This document shows, in pieces, positions 9,008-18,019 of a stretch of 64,000 nucleotides of DNA. The DNA is from Type-B symbiont of Plautia stali (GTDB taxonomy: Bacteria; Pseudomonadota; Gammaproteobacteria; Enterobacterales; Enterobacteriaceae). The stretch lies in NCBI GenBank assembly GCA_001485295.1, contig BBOA01000005.1:1-64000 (forward strand). The letters are read 5' to 3'. Both the position numbers and the translations under genes were made by a program. Positions within the stretch are counted from its first letter, which is position 1. Each line of letters opens with the position of its first letter. A model generated the notes under the pieces. It was not told the DNA's origin. It ran no database searches and saw only the letters and a list, made by a program, of their open reading frames with translations.

Positions 9008-10483
9008 ATGACTAACTACTTCAACACACTGAATCTGCGCAATCAGTTAGCACAGTTAGGCAAATGTCGCTTTATGGCGCGCGATGAATTCGCCGACGGC
9101 GCCAGCTTCCTGAAAGGGAAAAAAGTGGTCATCGTGGGCTGTGGCGCGCAGGGGCTTAACCAAGGCCTGAACATGCGTGATTCCTGTCTGGACGTCTCCT
9201 ATGCGCTGCGCGCCGAAGCGATCGCCGAGAAGCGCGCCTCTTGGCGCAAGGCGACCGAAAACGACTTTAAAGTCGGCACCTATGAAGAACTGATCCCGCA
9301 GGCCGACTTGGTGATTAACCTAGCGCCGGACAAACAGCACTCTGCCGTGGTGCAGGCTGTGCAACCGTTGATGAAAGACGGCGCGGCATTAGGCTACTCG
9401 CATGGCTTCAACATCGTTGAAGTAGGCGAAACTATCCGTAAAGACATTACCGTGGTGATGGTGGCGCCGAAATGTCCGGGTACCGAAGTGCGCGAAGAGT
9501 ACAAACGCAGATTCGGCGTGCCGACGCTGATCGCCGTGCATCCGGAAAACGACCCGAAAGGTGAAGGCATGGCGATCGCCAAGGCTTGGGCGGCGGCCAT
9601 CGGTGGCGACCGCGCGGGCGTGCTGGAATCCTCTTTCGTCGCGGAAGTGAAATCCGACCTGATGGGCGAGCAGACTATTCTGTGCGGCATGCTGCAGGCC
9701 GGTTCGCTGCTCTGTTTCGACAAGCTAGTGGCGGAAGGTCACGACGCGGCTTACACCGAAAAACTGATCCAGTTCGGCTGGGAAACCATCACTGAATCGC
9801 TGAAGTTCGGCGGCATTACGCTGATGATGGATCGCCTTTCTAACCCGGCGAAACTGCGCGCTTACGCGCTGTCAGAGCAGCTGAAAGAGATTATGGCGCC
9901 GCTGTTCCAGAAGCATATGGATGACATCATCTCCGGCCAATTCTCGTCATGCATGATGGCTGACTGGGCCAACGACGACAAAAACCTGCTGACTTGGCGC
10001 GAAGAGACCGGTAAAACCGCCTTTGAAACCGCGCCGCAGTTTGATGGCAAAATCGACGAGCAGGAGTACTACGACAAAGGCGTTCTGATGGTGGCGATGG
10101 TCAAAGCAGGCGTTGAGCTGGCGTTCGAAACCATGGTCGACGTGGGCATTATCGAAGAGTCCGCCTACTATGAGTCGCTGCACGAGCTGCCGCTGATCGC
10201 CAACACCATCGCGCGTAAGCGTCTGTATGAAATGAATGTGGTAATCTCCGATACCGCCGAGTACGGCAACTATCTCTTCTCCTTCGCCGCGGTGCCGCTG
10301 CTGAAAGAGTTCATGGCCGCGCTGCAGCCGGGCGACTTAGGTAAAGCGATCGAAGGCACACAGATTGATAACGCGCAGCTGCGCGACGTCAACGAAGCGA
10401 TTCGCCAGCATCCGATCGAAGTGGTGGGTCGTAAGCTGCGCGGCTACATGACCGATATGAAGCGTATCGCGGTCTCAAGCTAA
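9008..10483 (+). CDS. ilvC: Ketol-acid reductoisomerase IlvC (class II)
   Basis: The 491-residue length marks the long, class II enterobacterial enzyme with a duplicated knotted domain. The NADPH-binding fold shows [16 protein letters not shown] near residue 45, and the family motif [12 protein letters not shown] and GYSHGFNIV are intact. It converts acetolactate or acetohydroxybutyrate to the dihydroxy acids used by IlvD, with NADPH and Mg. A GGAG ribosome-binding site precedes ATG 9008. It stands alone, divergent from ilvY and followed by a terminator. Confidence 0.97.
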   Translation: MTNYFNTLNLRNQLAQLGKCRFMARDEFADGASFLKGKKVVIVGCGAQGLNQGLNMRDSCLDVSYALRAEAIAEKRASWRKATENDFKVGTYEELIPQADLVINLAPDKQHSAVVQAVQPLMKDGAALGYSHGFNIVEVGETIRKDITVVMVAPKCPGTEVREEYKRRFGVPTLIAVHPENDPKGEGMAIAKAWAAAIGGDRAGVLESSFVAEVKSDLMGEQTILCGMLQAGSLLCFDKLVAEGHDAAYTEKLIQFGWETITESLKFGGITLMMDRLSNPAKLRAYALSEQLKEIMAPLFQKHMDDIISGQFSSCMMADWANDDKNLLTWREETGKTAFETAPQFDGKIDEQEYYDKGVLMVAMVKAGVELAFETMVDVGIIEESAYYESLHELPLIANTIARKRLYEMNVVISDTAEYGNYLFSFAAVPLLKEFMAALQPGDLGKAIEGTQIDNAQLRDVNEAIRQHPIEVVGRKLRGYMTDMKRIAVSS

Positions 10484-10512
10484 GCGACGCACGCCACCTT
10501 TTTCAGCATTGA

Positions 10513-10537
10513 TCCCCCCCACCTGCCGGGGTTTTTC
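10513..10537 (+). terminator. ilvC terminator
   Basis: A CCCC/GGGG stem with a short loop followed by TTTTT lies about 30 bases after the ilvC stop. Confidence 0.65.
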
Positions 10538-10544
10538 ATTTCGG

Positions 10545-10593
10545 GCATTGATGCCTTTCAGCACTTCGTCTGTATAGCGTGTGCCTTGCACTT
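10545..10593 (-). pseudogene. Aldo/keto reductase 3' end (displaced fragment)
   Basis: Read on the minus strand, the bases give QGTRYTDEVLKGIN, the kind of C-terminal tail found in aldo/keto reductases of the YajO/IolS type. The body of such a reductase, lacking its tail, ends at 26,596 on the plus strand. The fragment is short, so the assignment rests mainly on the reciprocal arrangement described in the findings. Confidence 0.5.
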
Positions 10594-10970
10594 GAACTCG
10601 CTGGTGGAGAGTATTCAGGTTTCATCAGCGGCTGCTCATGGCCGGTCAGGGAGTCGGCGAAGTGGATAAACAGCGTCGGCGCCTCCTGCGTTTCTGCAAA
10701 CTCCTTATGCTTGTCGGTGTAATTCATGCCGATGCAGAAGACTTTGCCGGGGTTTTCAATCACTGGCAGAAAGCGCAGCGCGTTGAACACGTAGTCGGCG
10801 GGCATCTCGCGAAACGCCGCGAGATTCGCGAGAGAGGAGCGCTGCAGAAAGATTTTCAGATCCGGGCACTGCGCGCCTAAGCGCGAGCCGACATCCACCA
10901 CGCCGTTTTCTTTTAAGATGCCGAAACTTTTCATGCCTTGGTCTGGAAGATAAAAACTGTAAAGCTGCAT
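10594..10970 (-). pseudogene. FAH-family hydrolase, N-terminal half
   Basis: The reading frame begins MQLYSFYLPDQGMKSFGI and continues through CIGMNYTDKHKEFAE and HFADSLTGHEQPLMKPEYS, the N-terminal part of a fumarylacetoacetate hydrolase/2-hydroxyhepta-2,4-dienedioate isomerase family protein. It stops making sense at about 10,609. The missing catalytic half is found at 26,597-27,001 on the opposite strand. It lies downstream of the dppA-like gene and in the same direction, so it was probably part of that operon. Confidence 0.85.
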
Positions 10971-11048
10971 TACTGCCTCATTGTTGTAGATAAATTCGCG
11001 CCCCTAGGTTAGCAAAAGATGAGATGAAAATCGTACAAATTTCCGCTC

Positions 11049-11749
11049 ATCCGATGACATAGCGTTTAATTTTGCGTCGACGCCAGATAAGAGAAGGCGC
11101 TGACTAGGGTCGCCATGCGAGTTACCTAATAGCCGACCGTCGCGGCATCGAGACGCGCGACGCCGGGGACGAGTCAGAAAAGATCCGCCAGCACCGGTTT
11201 GCTTGCCTACAGTCTTAGCCGGTAAGGGGCGATAAGCAAAGTGTCGCCTACGGGCTGAGCGATTCGGCGCAGGTATGAGAAATCGCGCGCTTGACGCAGA
11301 CATATTTCGCATCGGGATGGCGTTCGCCGATCCACTTTTGCAGGCAGTCGTCTCTGCTCACTAGCCACAGCAGCGCACACCGCGCGATCGTTAATAAAAA
11401 TGCGCCAAGAGGCGCGGCCGTTGATGGTGTTTGCCAGCACACCGTGCTCGCCTGCCGCGCTGTGGGAGCCGATCAGCATCATGCCGTCGAAGCGCTATTG
11501 CTCCAAGCCCTCCACCATCGAAAGCGCACGCTCCATGTTCGCGGCGCGCAGATTGGTCATCTGCGCATGGCTGCCGGCGACGACCACCTCGGTCGCCCCG
11601 GCGGCGAAGGCGCCATCGATAGCGGCGTTGACCTCCTGCTCCATCATCAGCTCGCGCGCCCGCTGCCACTCGGCGTGGCCGGGCGTATACTGTTCCGGGC
11701 GCATCACGCCCGCGACCCCTTCAATATTGGCGGAAATAAAGATTTTCAC
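11049..11749 (-). pseudogene. DppA-like D-aminopeptidase (M55), broken
   Basis: A GTG at 11,749 with an AGGAGAG ribosome-binding site begins MKIFISANIEGVAGV, the start of M55 D-aminopeptidases. The following EAWNAAIDGAFAAGA-like and GSHAQMTNLR segments match the family. A TAG (Gln in VEGLEQ) and several frameshifts interrupt the remainder (SHSAAGEHGVLANTI, RISAKPVLADL). The family is a zinc enzyme that cleaves D-Ala-D-Ala type peptides. It is adjacent to a dipeptide ABC transporter and DgcN/DgcA-like genes, suggesting lost use of D-amino-acid peptides. Confidence 0.8.
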
Positions 11750-11827
11750 TCGCTCTCTCCTGCAGGCGGTCCAGCAAGTCTCTGAGCACCGGATGATGGT
11801 AGCCGTGAAAGCACGTAACGGGCTGCG

Positions 11828-12203
11828 CTCTAAGCAGCCCGTCCAGCACTGCGTGTGTAGGCCACCAGCAGTCCCAGCACGATGCCCGTCAGCATAACGA
11901 GCGTCACCGATACCATGCCGATGTAGAGCGAAATGTGCGCACCGTAGATAATGCGGCTCAGCACATCGCGCCCGAGTTCGTCGGTGCCCATACAGTGCGC
12001 GCCTGAAGGCGGCATATAGAGCGCCGTCCAATCCAATCCGCTCCATGGGGTTCTAGGGCGCCAGCTAGGGCGCGAAAACGGCGACCAGCACCAGTAGCAG
12101 CACGAAGCTACCCCAGCGGGTTGCGCGCAAATGCGTGCAGGAAGTCGCGCCACGGCGAGCGGATCGCTTCACTGTCGACGGTGGTTAGCGTCTGCTGGCT
12201 CAT
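11828..12203 (-). pseudogene. Dipeptide ABC permease (DppC type), truncated
   Basis: From ATG 12,203 the frame reads [18 protein letters not shown], then a TAG and a frameshift, then the conserved [18 protein letters not shown] and two membrane segments ([15 protein letters not shown]). Sequence ends at about 11,830 inside the transmembrane domain; the C-terminal half with the EAA loop is absent. It belongs to the minus-strand dipeptide transporter operon. Confidence 0.8.
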
Positions 12204-12209
12204 TTAACC

Positions 12210-12701
12210 CCTGACTGAGACGGATTGCCGGATTCACCACCGCGTAGAGCAGATCCACCAGCAGGTTAATCACAATTTCATCACAATAAATTCAAACACG
12301 AAAAGCATGACCAACGCCTGAATGACCGGCAGGTCCTGCGCCTTGATGGATTCAATCAGCAGCCAGCCCCACCGACCAGACCAACCCCGCCAGCACCAGC
12401 CACAGCGTCGGCATAAAGCCTTTGCTGATCACCTCCAGCACAGGCTGTTAGGTGCGGTAGGTGACGCACAAGTCGCCGCGCAGGATGCCGCCCAGCCAGT
12501 TGACGTACTACTGCGGCAGCGGATCGTTCAGGCCGAGATGCTGAAGCGTCGCCTTGACCGCCTCAATCGGCGCGTCCGGCACAGCGTAGATGCACGCCGG
12601 ATCGCTAGGCAGCAGTTTGATAAAGCCGAACACCACAGTGAAACCACCAGCAATACCGGGATCATCTCCAGCAGTCGACGCAGGATGTAAGCGAAGAACA
12701 T
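12210..12701 (-). pseudogene. Dipeptide ABC permease (DppB type), broken
   Basis: From ATG 12,701 the frame gives MFFAYILRRLLEMIPVLLVV, the first membrane helix of DppB-type permeases. A frameshift follows (FGFIKLLPSDPACIYAV in the next frame), and TAG stops replace Trp/Gln codons near 12,500 and 12,450. The gene collapses before the full set of six helices. The DppC-type fragment follows directly. Confidence 0.8.
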
Positions 12702-12730
12702 AGCCTTCCTTTTTATAGTGCCGTAAGGTG

Positions 12731-13737
12731 TTATTTGAGCGCCGCTTGGGTGAAGAGCAGATTGCTGTCCGGCAGCATCGACACGCCGCTCAGCTTTTGC
12801 GTTTTGCAGACCAGATTGTCCGGCGTGCCGAGAAAGGCGACAGGCACCTCTTTCCACAGCAGATTCTGAGGCCAACACGCGCTTCGCCGGCTCGGCGGTC
12901 GCCAAGCCGCCGGCGATCGCCTTAATCTACCGCCGGGTTACTGTAATAGGAGACGTTGTAAGAGGTCGGTACCTAGGACGCTGGCGAACAGCGGACGCTG
13001 CGCCCAGTCAGCGTTGCCGGTCGAGGTAAACCAGCCGCCGTAGTAAAGATCGAACTCTGCCTGTTTCGGATCCTTTACGTCCCACAGCCTAGCGTTGCGC
13101 GTGCTGGAATCCATCGGCGTGACGGTAACGCAGATACCCACCGACACCAGCTGCGCCTTCAGGAACTGCGCGGCGCGAACGCTGGTCGTGGCGTTGGTGC
13201 ACCATAGTTTGAGATCCATCCCGTTCGGGTAGCCCGCCGCTTTTAGCAACTCTTTGGCTTTGTCAGGCACGTAGCAATAGTTCGGCGTGCTCTGCTTTCT
13301 GGTAAAACTGCACGCCGGTCGGGATCGCCGAGGTAGCCGGGGTGCCCATGCCGGTAAAACCCACTTTCACAAGTCCCAATTAATAGCTTAGTTGATCACT
13401 TGGCGCACGTGCACATCTGCCAGCGGCTTGTGCTGAATATTGATCGCCATGTAGTAGAGATAAGAGATAGATGCTGGGATCTCGCTGGATCGCCAGCATA
13501 CTGTCGCTCTGCACCGTGCCGGCGAGATCGGACGGCAGCGGATAGATGGCGTCCACTTTGCCCGACTTCAGCGCCGCGACGCGCGTGGCGTCTTCCGGGC
13601 TCGGCGAGAAGATGACGCGGTCCACCTTCGGCTAGTCCTTATTCCAGTAGCCGTTACATTTCGCCAGCGTCACCGTCTTACCGGGCTGCCCACTCCACAA
13701 AGGTAAAAGGCCCGGTGCCGACCGGATGGAGGCGCAG
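12731..13737 (-). pseudogene. Dipeptide-binding protein (SBP family 5), 5' truncated
   Basis: Minus-strand fragments include HPVGTGPFTFVEW, VDRVIFSPSPEDATRVAAL, AKELLKAAGYPNGMDL and FDLYYGGWFTSTGNADW, all typical of the periplasmic oligopeptide/dipeptide-binding family. Stops and frameshifts separate them. The N-terminal lobe and signal peptide are missing: at about 13,737 the sequence passes directly into an ABC ATPase. This is a deletion junction that fuses two operon genes. Confidence 0.82.
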
Positions 13738-14174
13738 CTGCGCCTCTTTCAGACTGGCGATTTCGCGGCCGGCGAACAGGATGCTGTTGGCGTCGCTGTC
13801 AACCAGCCGCATCAGGGCGCAGCCGCTTTCGCCGACGATCGACAAGGTTTCGCCCGGCCAGAGAGTGAAGTCGATCTGCTCGACCGCATGCACTCGGTGC
13901 GTCAGCGCGGAGGAAATACCGCTGCGGATGGGAAAGCGCACGGTCAGTCCGCGCACGCCGAGCAGCGGTTTTTCATCATAACGCGCGGTAATGTGCGGCT
14001 TCTTGCCTAGCGCGCGGCCGTGCAGCAGCGGAAACCGCTGTGGTCAGTGCTGGTTGCGCATATCGCCCGGCTTCGTCACTGCCGCCAGCAGCGCGCGGGT
14101 GTAGTCATACTGCGGCGCGGCGAAAATTTCCTCGACCGGACCCTGCTCGACGACGTGGCCGCGATACATCACCA
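13738..14174 (-). pseudogene. GsiA/DppD-type ABC ATPase remnant
   Basis: Minus-strand residues [21 protein letters not shown] mark the end of one nucleotide-binding domain, and VRGLTVRFPIRSGI, IDFTLWPGETLSIVGESGC the start of the next, as in two-domain GsiA-type ATPases. The second Walker A is cut after GESGC and the sequence then joins ALMRLVDSDANSILFAGREI and the substrate-binding protein. It powered the dipeptide transporter beside it. Confidence 0.78.
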
Positions 14175-14664
14175 CTACGCGATCCGCCACTTCCGCCGCA
14201 TGCCCTGCTTTTTCGCCTCGTCAACCATCTCCAGCGCCTCCATCAGGCCGCCGCACTTGCCGAATCGCCGCGCGTGTGGTAGCTTTCGTCGGTGCAGAGC
14301 GCAATGCAATGGGCGAGGATGCTGTAAACCAGCATCCTCGCCCGCTGGCAGGCAGGTCAAGGCCGCCCTAGGCTTCTTTGGTGTCGACGATTAGCGTGGT
14401 GTCAAGCGCGACCCTTTCCACCATCGACTCGCGGTCGAGCTTGATTTTCAGCATTTCCAGCAGCAGTGTGCTGCGCGACACCGCATCGGCCATCTTCTCT
14501 ACGCTGTCGAGGCTGAAGGTTTCCGCGGTCATCAAGGACGACGGCGCGGCTACGCCAGCCTTGTTGCCACAGCATCTGTTTCTCGCGCGCGGCGTCTAGA
14601 CGCCACAGGACGCAATCCAGCGCGTTGCGCGTTGCGCGTCGCGCCCGCGTGAGCTGAGTCTGTA
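14175..14664 (-). pseudogene. Dipeptide epimerase/DgcA-like enolase-superfamily enzyme, broken
   Basis: Scattered minus-strand pieces read RNALDCVLWRLDAA, TAETFSLDSVEKMADA, MVERVALDTTLIVDTKEA, CTDESYHTR and [20 protein letters not shown]. In this order they match the capping domain and barrel of L-Ala-D/L-Glu epimerases, a group that includes DgcA, which racemises N-acetyl-D-glutamate. Frameshifts and a TAG at the KEAW site destroy it. It follows a DUF1611 (DgcN-like) gene, the known DgcN-DgcA pairing. Confidence 0.72.
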
Positions 14665-15148
14665 AGCGCATGGCGGCTTCCAGCGCCAGCGAGGTGTACA
14701 TTTTGCCGACCGTGCAAGTCGGTTCCGATGGTGAGCACGCGCTTCCCGCTGCGTTTTTTGCCGCTGTCCAAGTCCAGTTTCGGACGCATATGACGGATAT
14801 CGAACAGCGCGACGCCGTGCGCCTCAGCCAGCGCCACCAGCTCCGGCTCGTCCGCCAGGCGGTGTGCACCGCGCTCGCCACGTTCATGCCCGCTTTGATC
14901 GCGGCGGTGACGCTCTCTAGCCAGTGCTGCGGCAGATAGCCACCCGCGTTGGCGGTGCCGAGTACCAGCGTTTTCGCGCCGCGCGTGATATCTAGCTCGT
15001 CGAGGCCAAGGGAAACGGTGCAGCCGGGTAGACGCATTTCGCCGCCGCACTATTCGGGCCGCCATGCCTGAATAGTGCGCGCGGTTTTAGCCGCAAGCGG
15101 ATCGGTGACGTCGCCGAGAAACAGCGGATAAGGTTGCGGGATAAACAT
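14665..15148 (-). pseudogene. DUF1611 (DgcN-like) protein, broken
   Basis: From ATG 15,148 the frame reads MFIPQPYPLFLGDVTDPLAA, then W-to-TAG in the RPEW/CGGEMRLPG region, then GAKTLVLGTANAGGYLP, a frameshift, AELVALAEAHGVALFDIRH, KKRSGKRVLTIGTD and KMYTSLALEAAMR. This is the DUF1611 family, whose member DgcN acetylates D-glutamate. The P-loop-like IGTDCTVGKMYT is split by a frameshift. The 3' end runs into the epimerase remnant. Confidence 0.78.
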
Positions 15149-15600
15149 GATGCGCTCTCTTTTAGACAGGATTGAGGGTCTGAAGCAGACTATTTCACGG
15201 AAAAGAGAGCGGAGTGAATGCTTGTTTATCCACTGGCTATAACTTGCGGCTATAGCTAAAAGTTGAGCTTATGATAAGCGCATAACAGGGGCTTAAGCAG
15301 GTCAAAGAAGAAGAGGTAGAAAAAAACGCTATGGCGAGCGGGCATCACGGCTCAGCGGACGTCGTGATTACCTGAGACGATGCAATAAGAGAAGGTTAGA
15401 ACATTGCGCTTGGCGGGACGTATTTGAAGGCTTCTATGTAAGCGAGGAAAACATATTTTATTAAGCGTTTCATAGCATACCTGATTTAAAAAATTTATTG
15501 AAGAAATAAAGAAAAAGTATAAATTATGTGCATTTTGCAGGCAGTAAATTTTGAAGTAGATCACAAAAAAAGCATTAATTTGCCTTGTGCAGCATTAGCA
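15149..15600. other. Gene-free region
   Basis: This AT-rich stretch of about 450 bases holds only short chance frames without family resemblance. It presumably contained the promoter of the dgcN-dpp operon to its left. I see no clear promoter or repeat. Confidence 0.5.
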
Positions 15601-16172
15601 TTAAGAGAAAAGATGGAGATGCTGGCTTAGAATAGTGCAGCCGATGGAAATCAATACCAGCCCGCAGAGCACTTCCGCCCATTTGCCCAGCATCGGCCCA
15701 ACTAAACGTCCTACCAGCACGCCAGTGGTCGCCATAATGGTCGTCGCTATGCCGATAGTCAGCGCGATGGCGATAATGTTGACCTGCAAAAAGGCCAGGC
15801 CGATGCCGACCGCCAGCGCATCGAGGCTGGTGGCGACCGCCGTGGCGACCAGCATCATAAAGCCATGACGCTGCGGCGCTTCGCACGGTTTAGCCGTCGC
15901 CGTCTGACGAAAGTCTTCCATATGCGGCCGCCGAGGAACGACAGCAGGAAAAAAGCGACCCAGTGATCCCACGCCATAACATAGCAGCTGGCGGCTAAGC
16001 CGGCAGCCCAGCCGATCAACGGCGTCAGCGCCTCAATGGCGCCAAAAATCAGGCCAGTACGCAGCGCTTCTTTGAATCCGGGGCGATGGAGCGCCGCGCC
16101 TTTACTTAACGCAGCGGCAAAAGCGTCCATCGATATGCCGAAAGCCAAGATTAGGGTAGCGATAAAAGTCAT
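15601..16172 (-). pseudogene. mntP: Manganese efflux pump MntP, single frameshift
   Basis: From ATG 16,172 the frame reads [20 protein letters not shown] and covers helices 1-3 through [10 protein letters not shown]; the second half ([20 protein letters not shown] to the C-terminus) is intact in another frame. The change occurs near 15,920. All six helices and both MD/LD-type metal motifs (SMDAFAA, SLDALAV) remain readable, so this looks like a recent loss. MntP exports Mn2+ in E. coli. I could not recognise the yybP-ykoY riboswitch upstream. Confidence 0.88.
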
Positions 16173-16733
16173 AAGGGCTAGTGTAAGGGTAAAAAGCGTT
16201 CGAACCAGCGCTTTTGACCGCATTATCTGTTTAGTCTGATAAAAGTGCGCGCAGTCTAGCACGCGTGATGTCGGATAAAAAGATAACAAAATCATGGAGT
16301 TAAGAATAGTAAAGGCGATAATTTTTATCGTTCGCTATCTTTTGCCGCTAAATTAATGGTATTTAAGCCTTTTATGGCGGCGTTTTTTGCCGCGCGCGCG
16401 TCGGCAACGCGCAGGGATTCAACCCCGGCAGAGATTGCCAGAAAATAGTCGCGCTGATTAACGCGGAACCTGCTGAATCTGCTTTTATGCATTGTTATTG
16501 TGCGTTTATGCGCCATCATATTTGATTAAATATCTGATTTTGCCGTAAAAAATACTTTATGGCCGCTAAGCTCTGAGATGAGTGATTCTAGTGATTCTTA
16601 TGCTGAATCATTTCTGTATTTAAAAAATAAATAAATGTTTAATTCAGAGGAGAAAATGTTATATTCAACAAACAAAGTATAATGTGCAGTTAACCTGAAT
16701 CCCGCTTAAACGAACCTGAGTCTTAACCTTTAG
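16173..16733. other. Gene-free region before mqo
   Basis: About 560 bases, AT-rich towards the right (TTTAAAAAATAAATAAATG), without a recognisable gene. The right half probably contained the mqo promoter. Confidence 0.45.
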
Positions 16734-16768
16734 GAAATAGTCACGCTCCCAAGAAGCGTGACTATTTC
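16734..16768. repeat. Perfect 14-bp inverted repeat (hairpin)
   Basis: GAAATAGTCACGCT and its exact complement AGCGTGACTATTTC are separated by seven bases. No T tract follows, so it is not an ordinary intrinsic terminator. It lies 52 bases before the mqo start. Confidence 0.85.
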
Positions 16769-16819
16769 GCCTGCGAACCTGTTGAGCATAAGGTCAACAG
16801 AGAGAGGAGATGTCGCCTC

Positions 16820-17872
16820 ATGTGCAAAACAGCTGTAAATCTTACGCTCGCAATGAGCGCCGTTGGCGTGGAAAAACCGCAGATGTCCGAGCGTAAAGAG
16901 GTAGAGGTCCTGCCGATCGGCGCTGGCATGATGAGCGCGATCCTGGGCGCCTAGCCACAGGAGTTGGAGCCGGACTGGACCATCGGATGGTCGAGCAGTT
17001 GGGAAGCATGAGCGTGGCGGAAGAGTCCTCCAATGGCTGAAATAACGTCGGTATCGGCCACGCCGCGCTGACGGAGCTAAACTATACGCTGCAAAAGGCG
17101 GATGGCAGCATCGACATCAGCAAGGCGCTAGCGATCAACCAATCCTTCCCGATCCCCTGTCAGTTCCTAGCGTATCAGGTGCAGAAAGGCCGCCTTCATT
17201 CGCCAGAATAGACGGAACTGGACACCGACGTTAACTTCAGCGAAGTGACGCGTCAGCTGATTGCCTCGCTGGAGAAGCACGACAGCTTCCGCCTGCGCTT
17301 GCGCTAGGAAGTACGGGATCTCAAGTGCCTGAGCGATGGCCGCTAGCATGCGACGCTGCATTTGCTGGCGATGGGCGAGAAGCGTCAGTTAACGGCGAAA
17401 AACATCTTTATCGGTGCCGGCGGTGCTGCCCCTGCTGCAAAAAACGGCATTCCCGAAGTGAGCGGTTATGCCGGCTTCCTGGTCGTCGGCTCGTTTCTGG
17501 TGACCCAGAACCCGGACGTGGTGCGCTAGCATATGGCGAAGGTCTATGGCAAAGCTTCGGTCGGCGCCGCACGTCGATACCCGCGTGCTGGACGGCACTA
17601 TTGCTGCCCTGCCCGGCGCCTCGACCGCAGTGCCGCTTATGCTGGAGCTGATGGCAAAAGCTTAGCCCGAGCAGATGGCCTCCACCGAATGGCAGAACCG
17701 TATTCGTGCGGTGGTGCCTTCCTGGGGCCGCAAGCTCAACGGCGACGTCGCGATGACCGAGAAAGTGCTGGCGGATACCAGCCGTGTGCTCAAGCTCGCC
17801 TATCCGCCGCCGGTTACGCCGAACGCCGCCAACGATGAAGCACGCGAAACCGCGCACGTGGTCGGTAAGTAG
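16820..17872 (+). pseudogene. mqo: Malate:quinone oxidoreductase, broken
   Basis: Residues [89 protein letters not shown] and AVVPSWGRKLNGDVAMTEKVL follow the order of Mqo. The FAD-binding GAG motif has decayed to IGAGMMSA. At least six in-frame stops are seen, four of them TAG replacing Trp or Gln. Two internal deletions remove much of the middle, leaving about 350 of 550 codons. Mqo is a membrane-associated FAD enzyme feeding malate electrons to quinone. Confidence 0.88.
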
Positions 17873-17886
17873 AACAACTGTGACGA

Positions 17887-17917
17887 CAAAGCCCTGCTTA
17901 TGCGGGGCTTTTTTTTA
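17887..17917 (+). terminator. mqo terminator
   Basis: The stem AAAGCCC / GGGGCTTT with a short loop is followed by eight T residues, fifteen bases after the mqo stop. Confidence 0.85.
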
Positions 17918-18019
17918 TTGGCGGCTAAGCGCCTTACGCCGTGACCGCGCTTGGTCGAGCGGCGAATTCTCTATTAGGGTTAATGAAACGCTTATTATTC
18001 GTCACCATTTCGCTAATCA

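Noticed and set aside
15352-15564. A 70-codon minus-strand frame in the gap before mntP
   Set aside because: Low-complexity composition, no ribosome-binding site and no recognisable family; treated as chance.
16173-16330. A manganese (yybP-ykoY) riboswitch upstream of mntP
   Set aside because: I looked for the conserved aptamer elements on the minus strand and could not find them.
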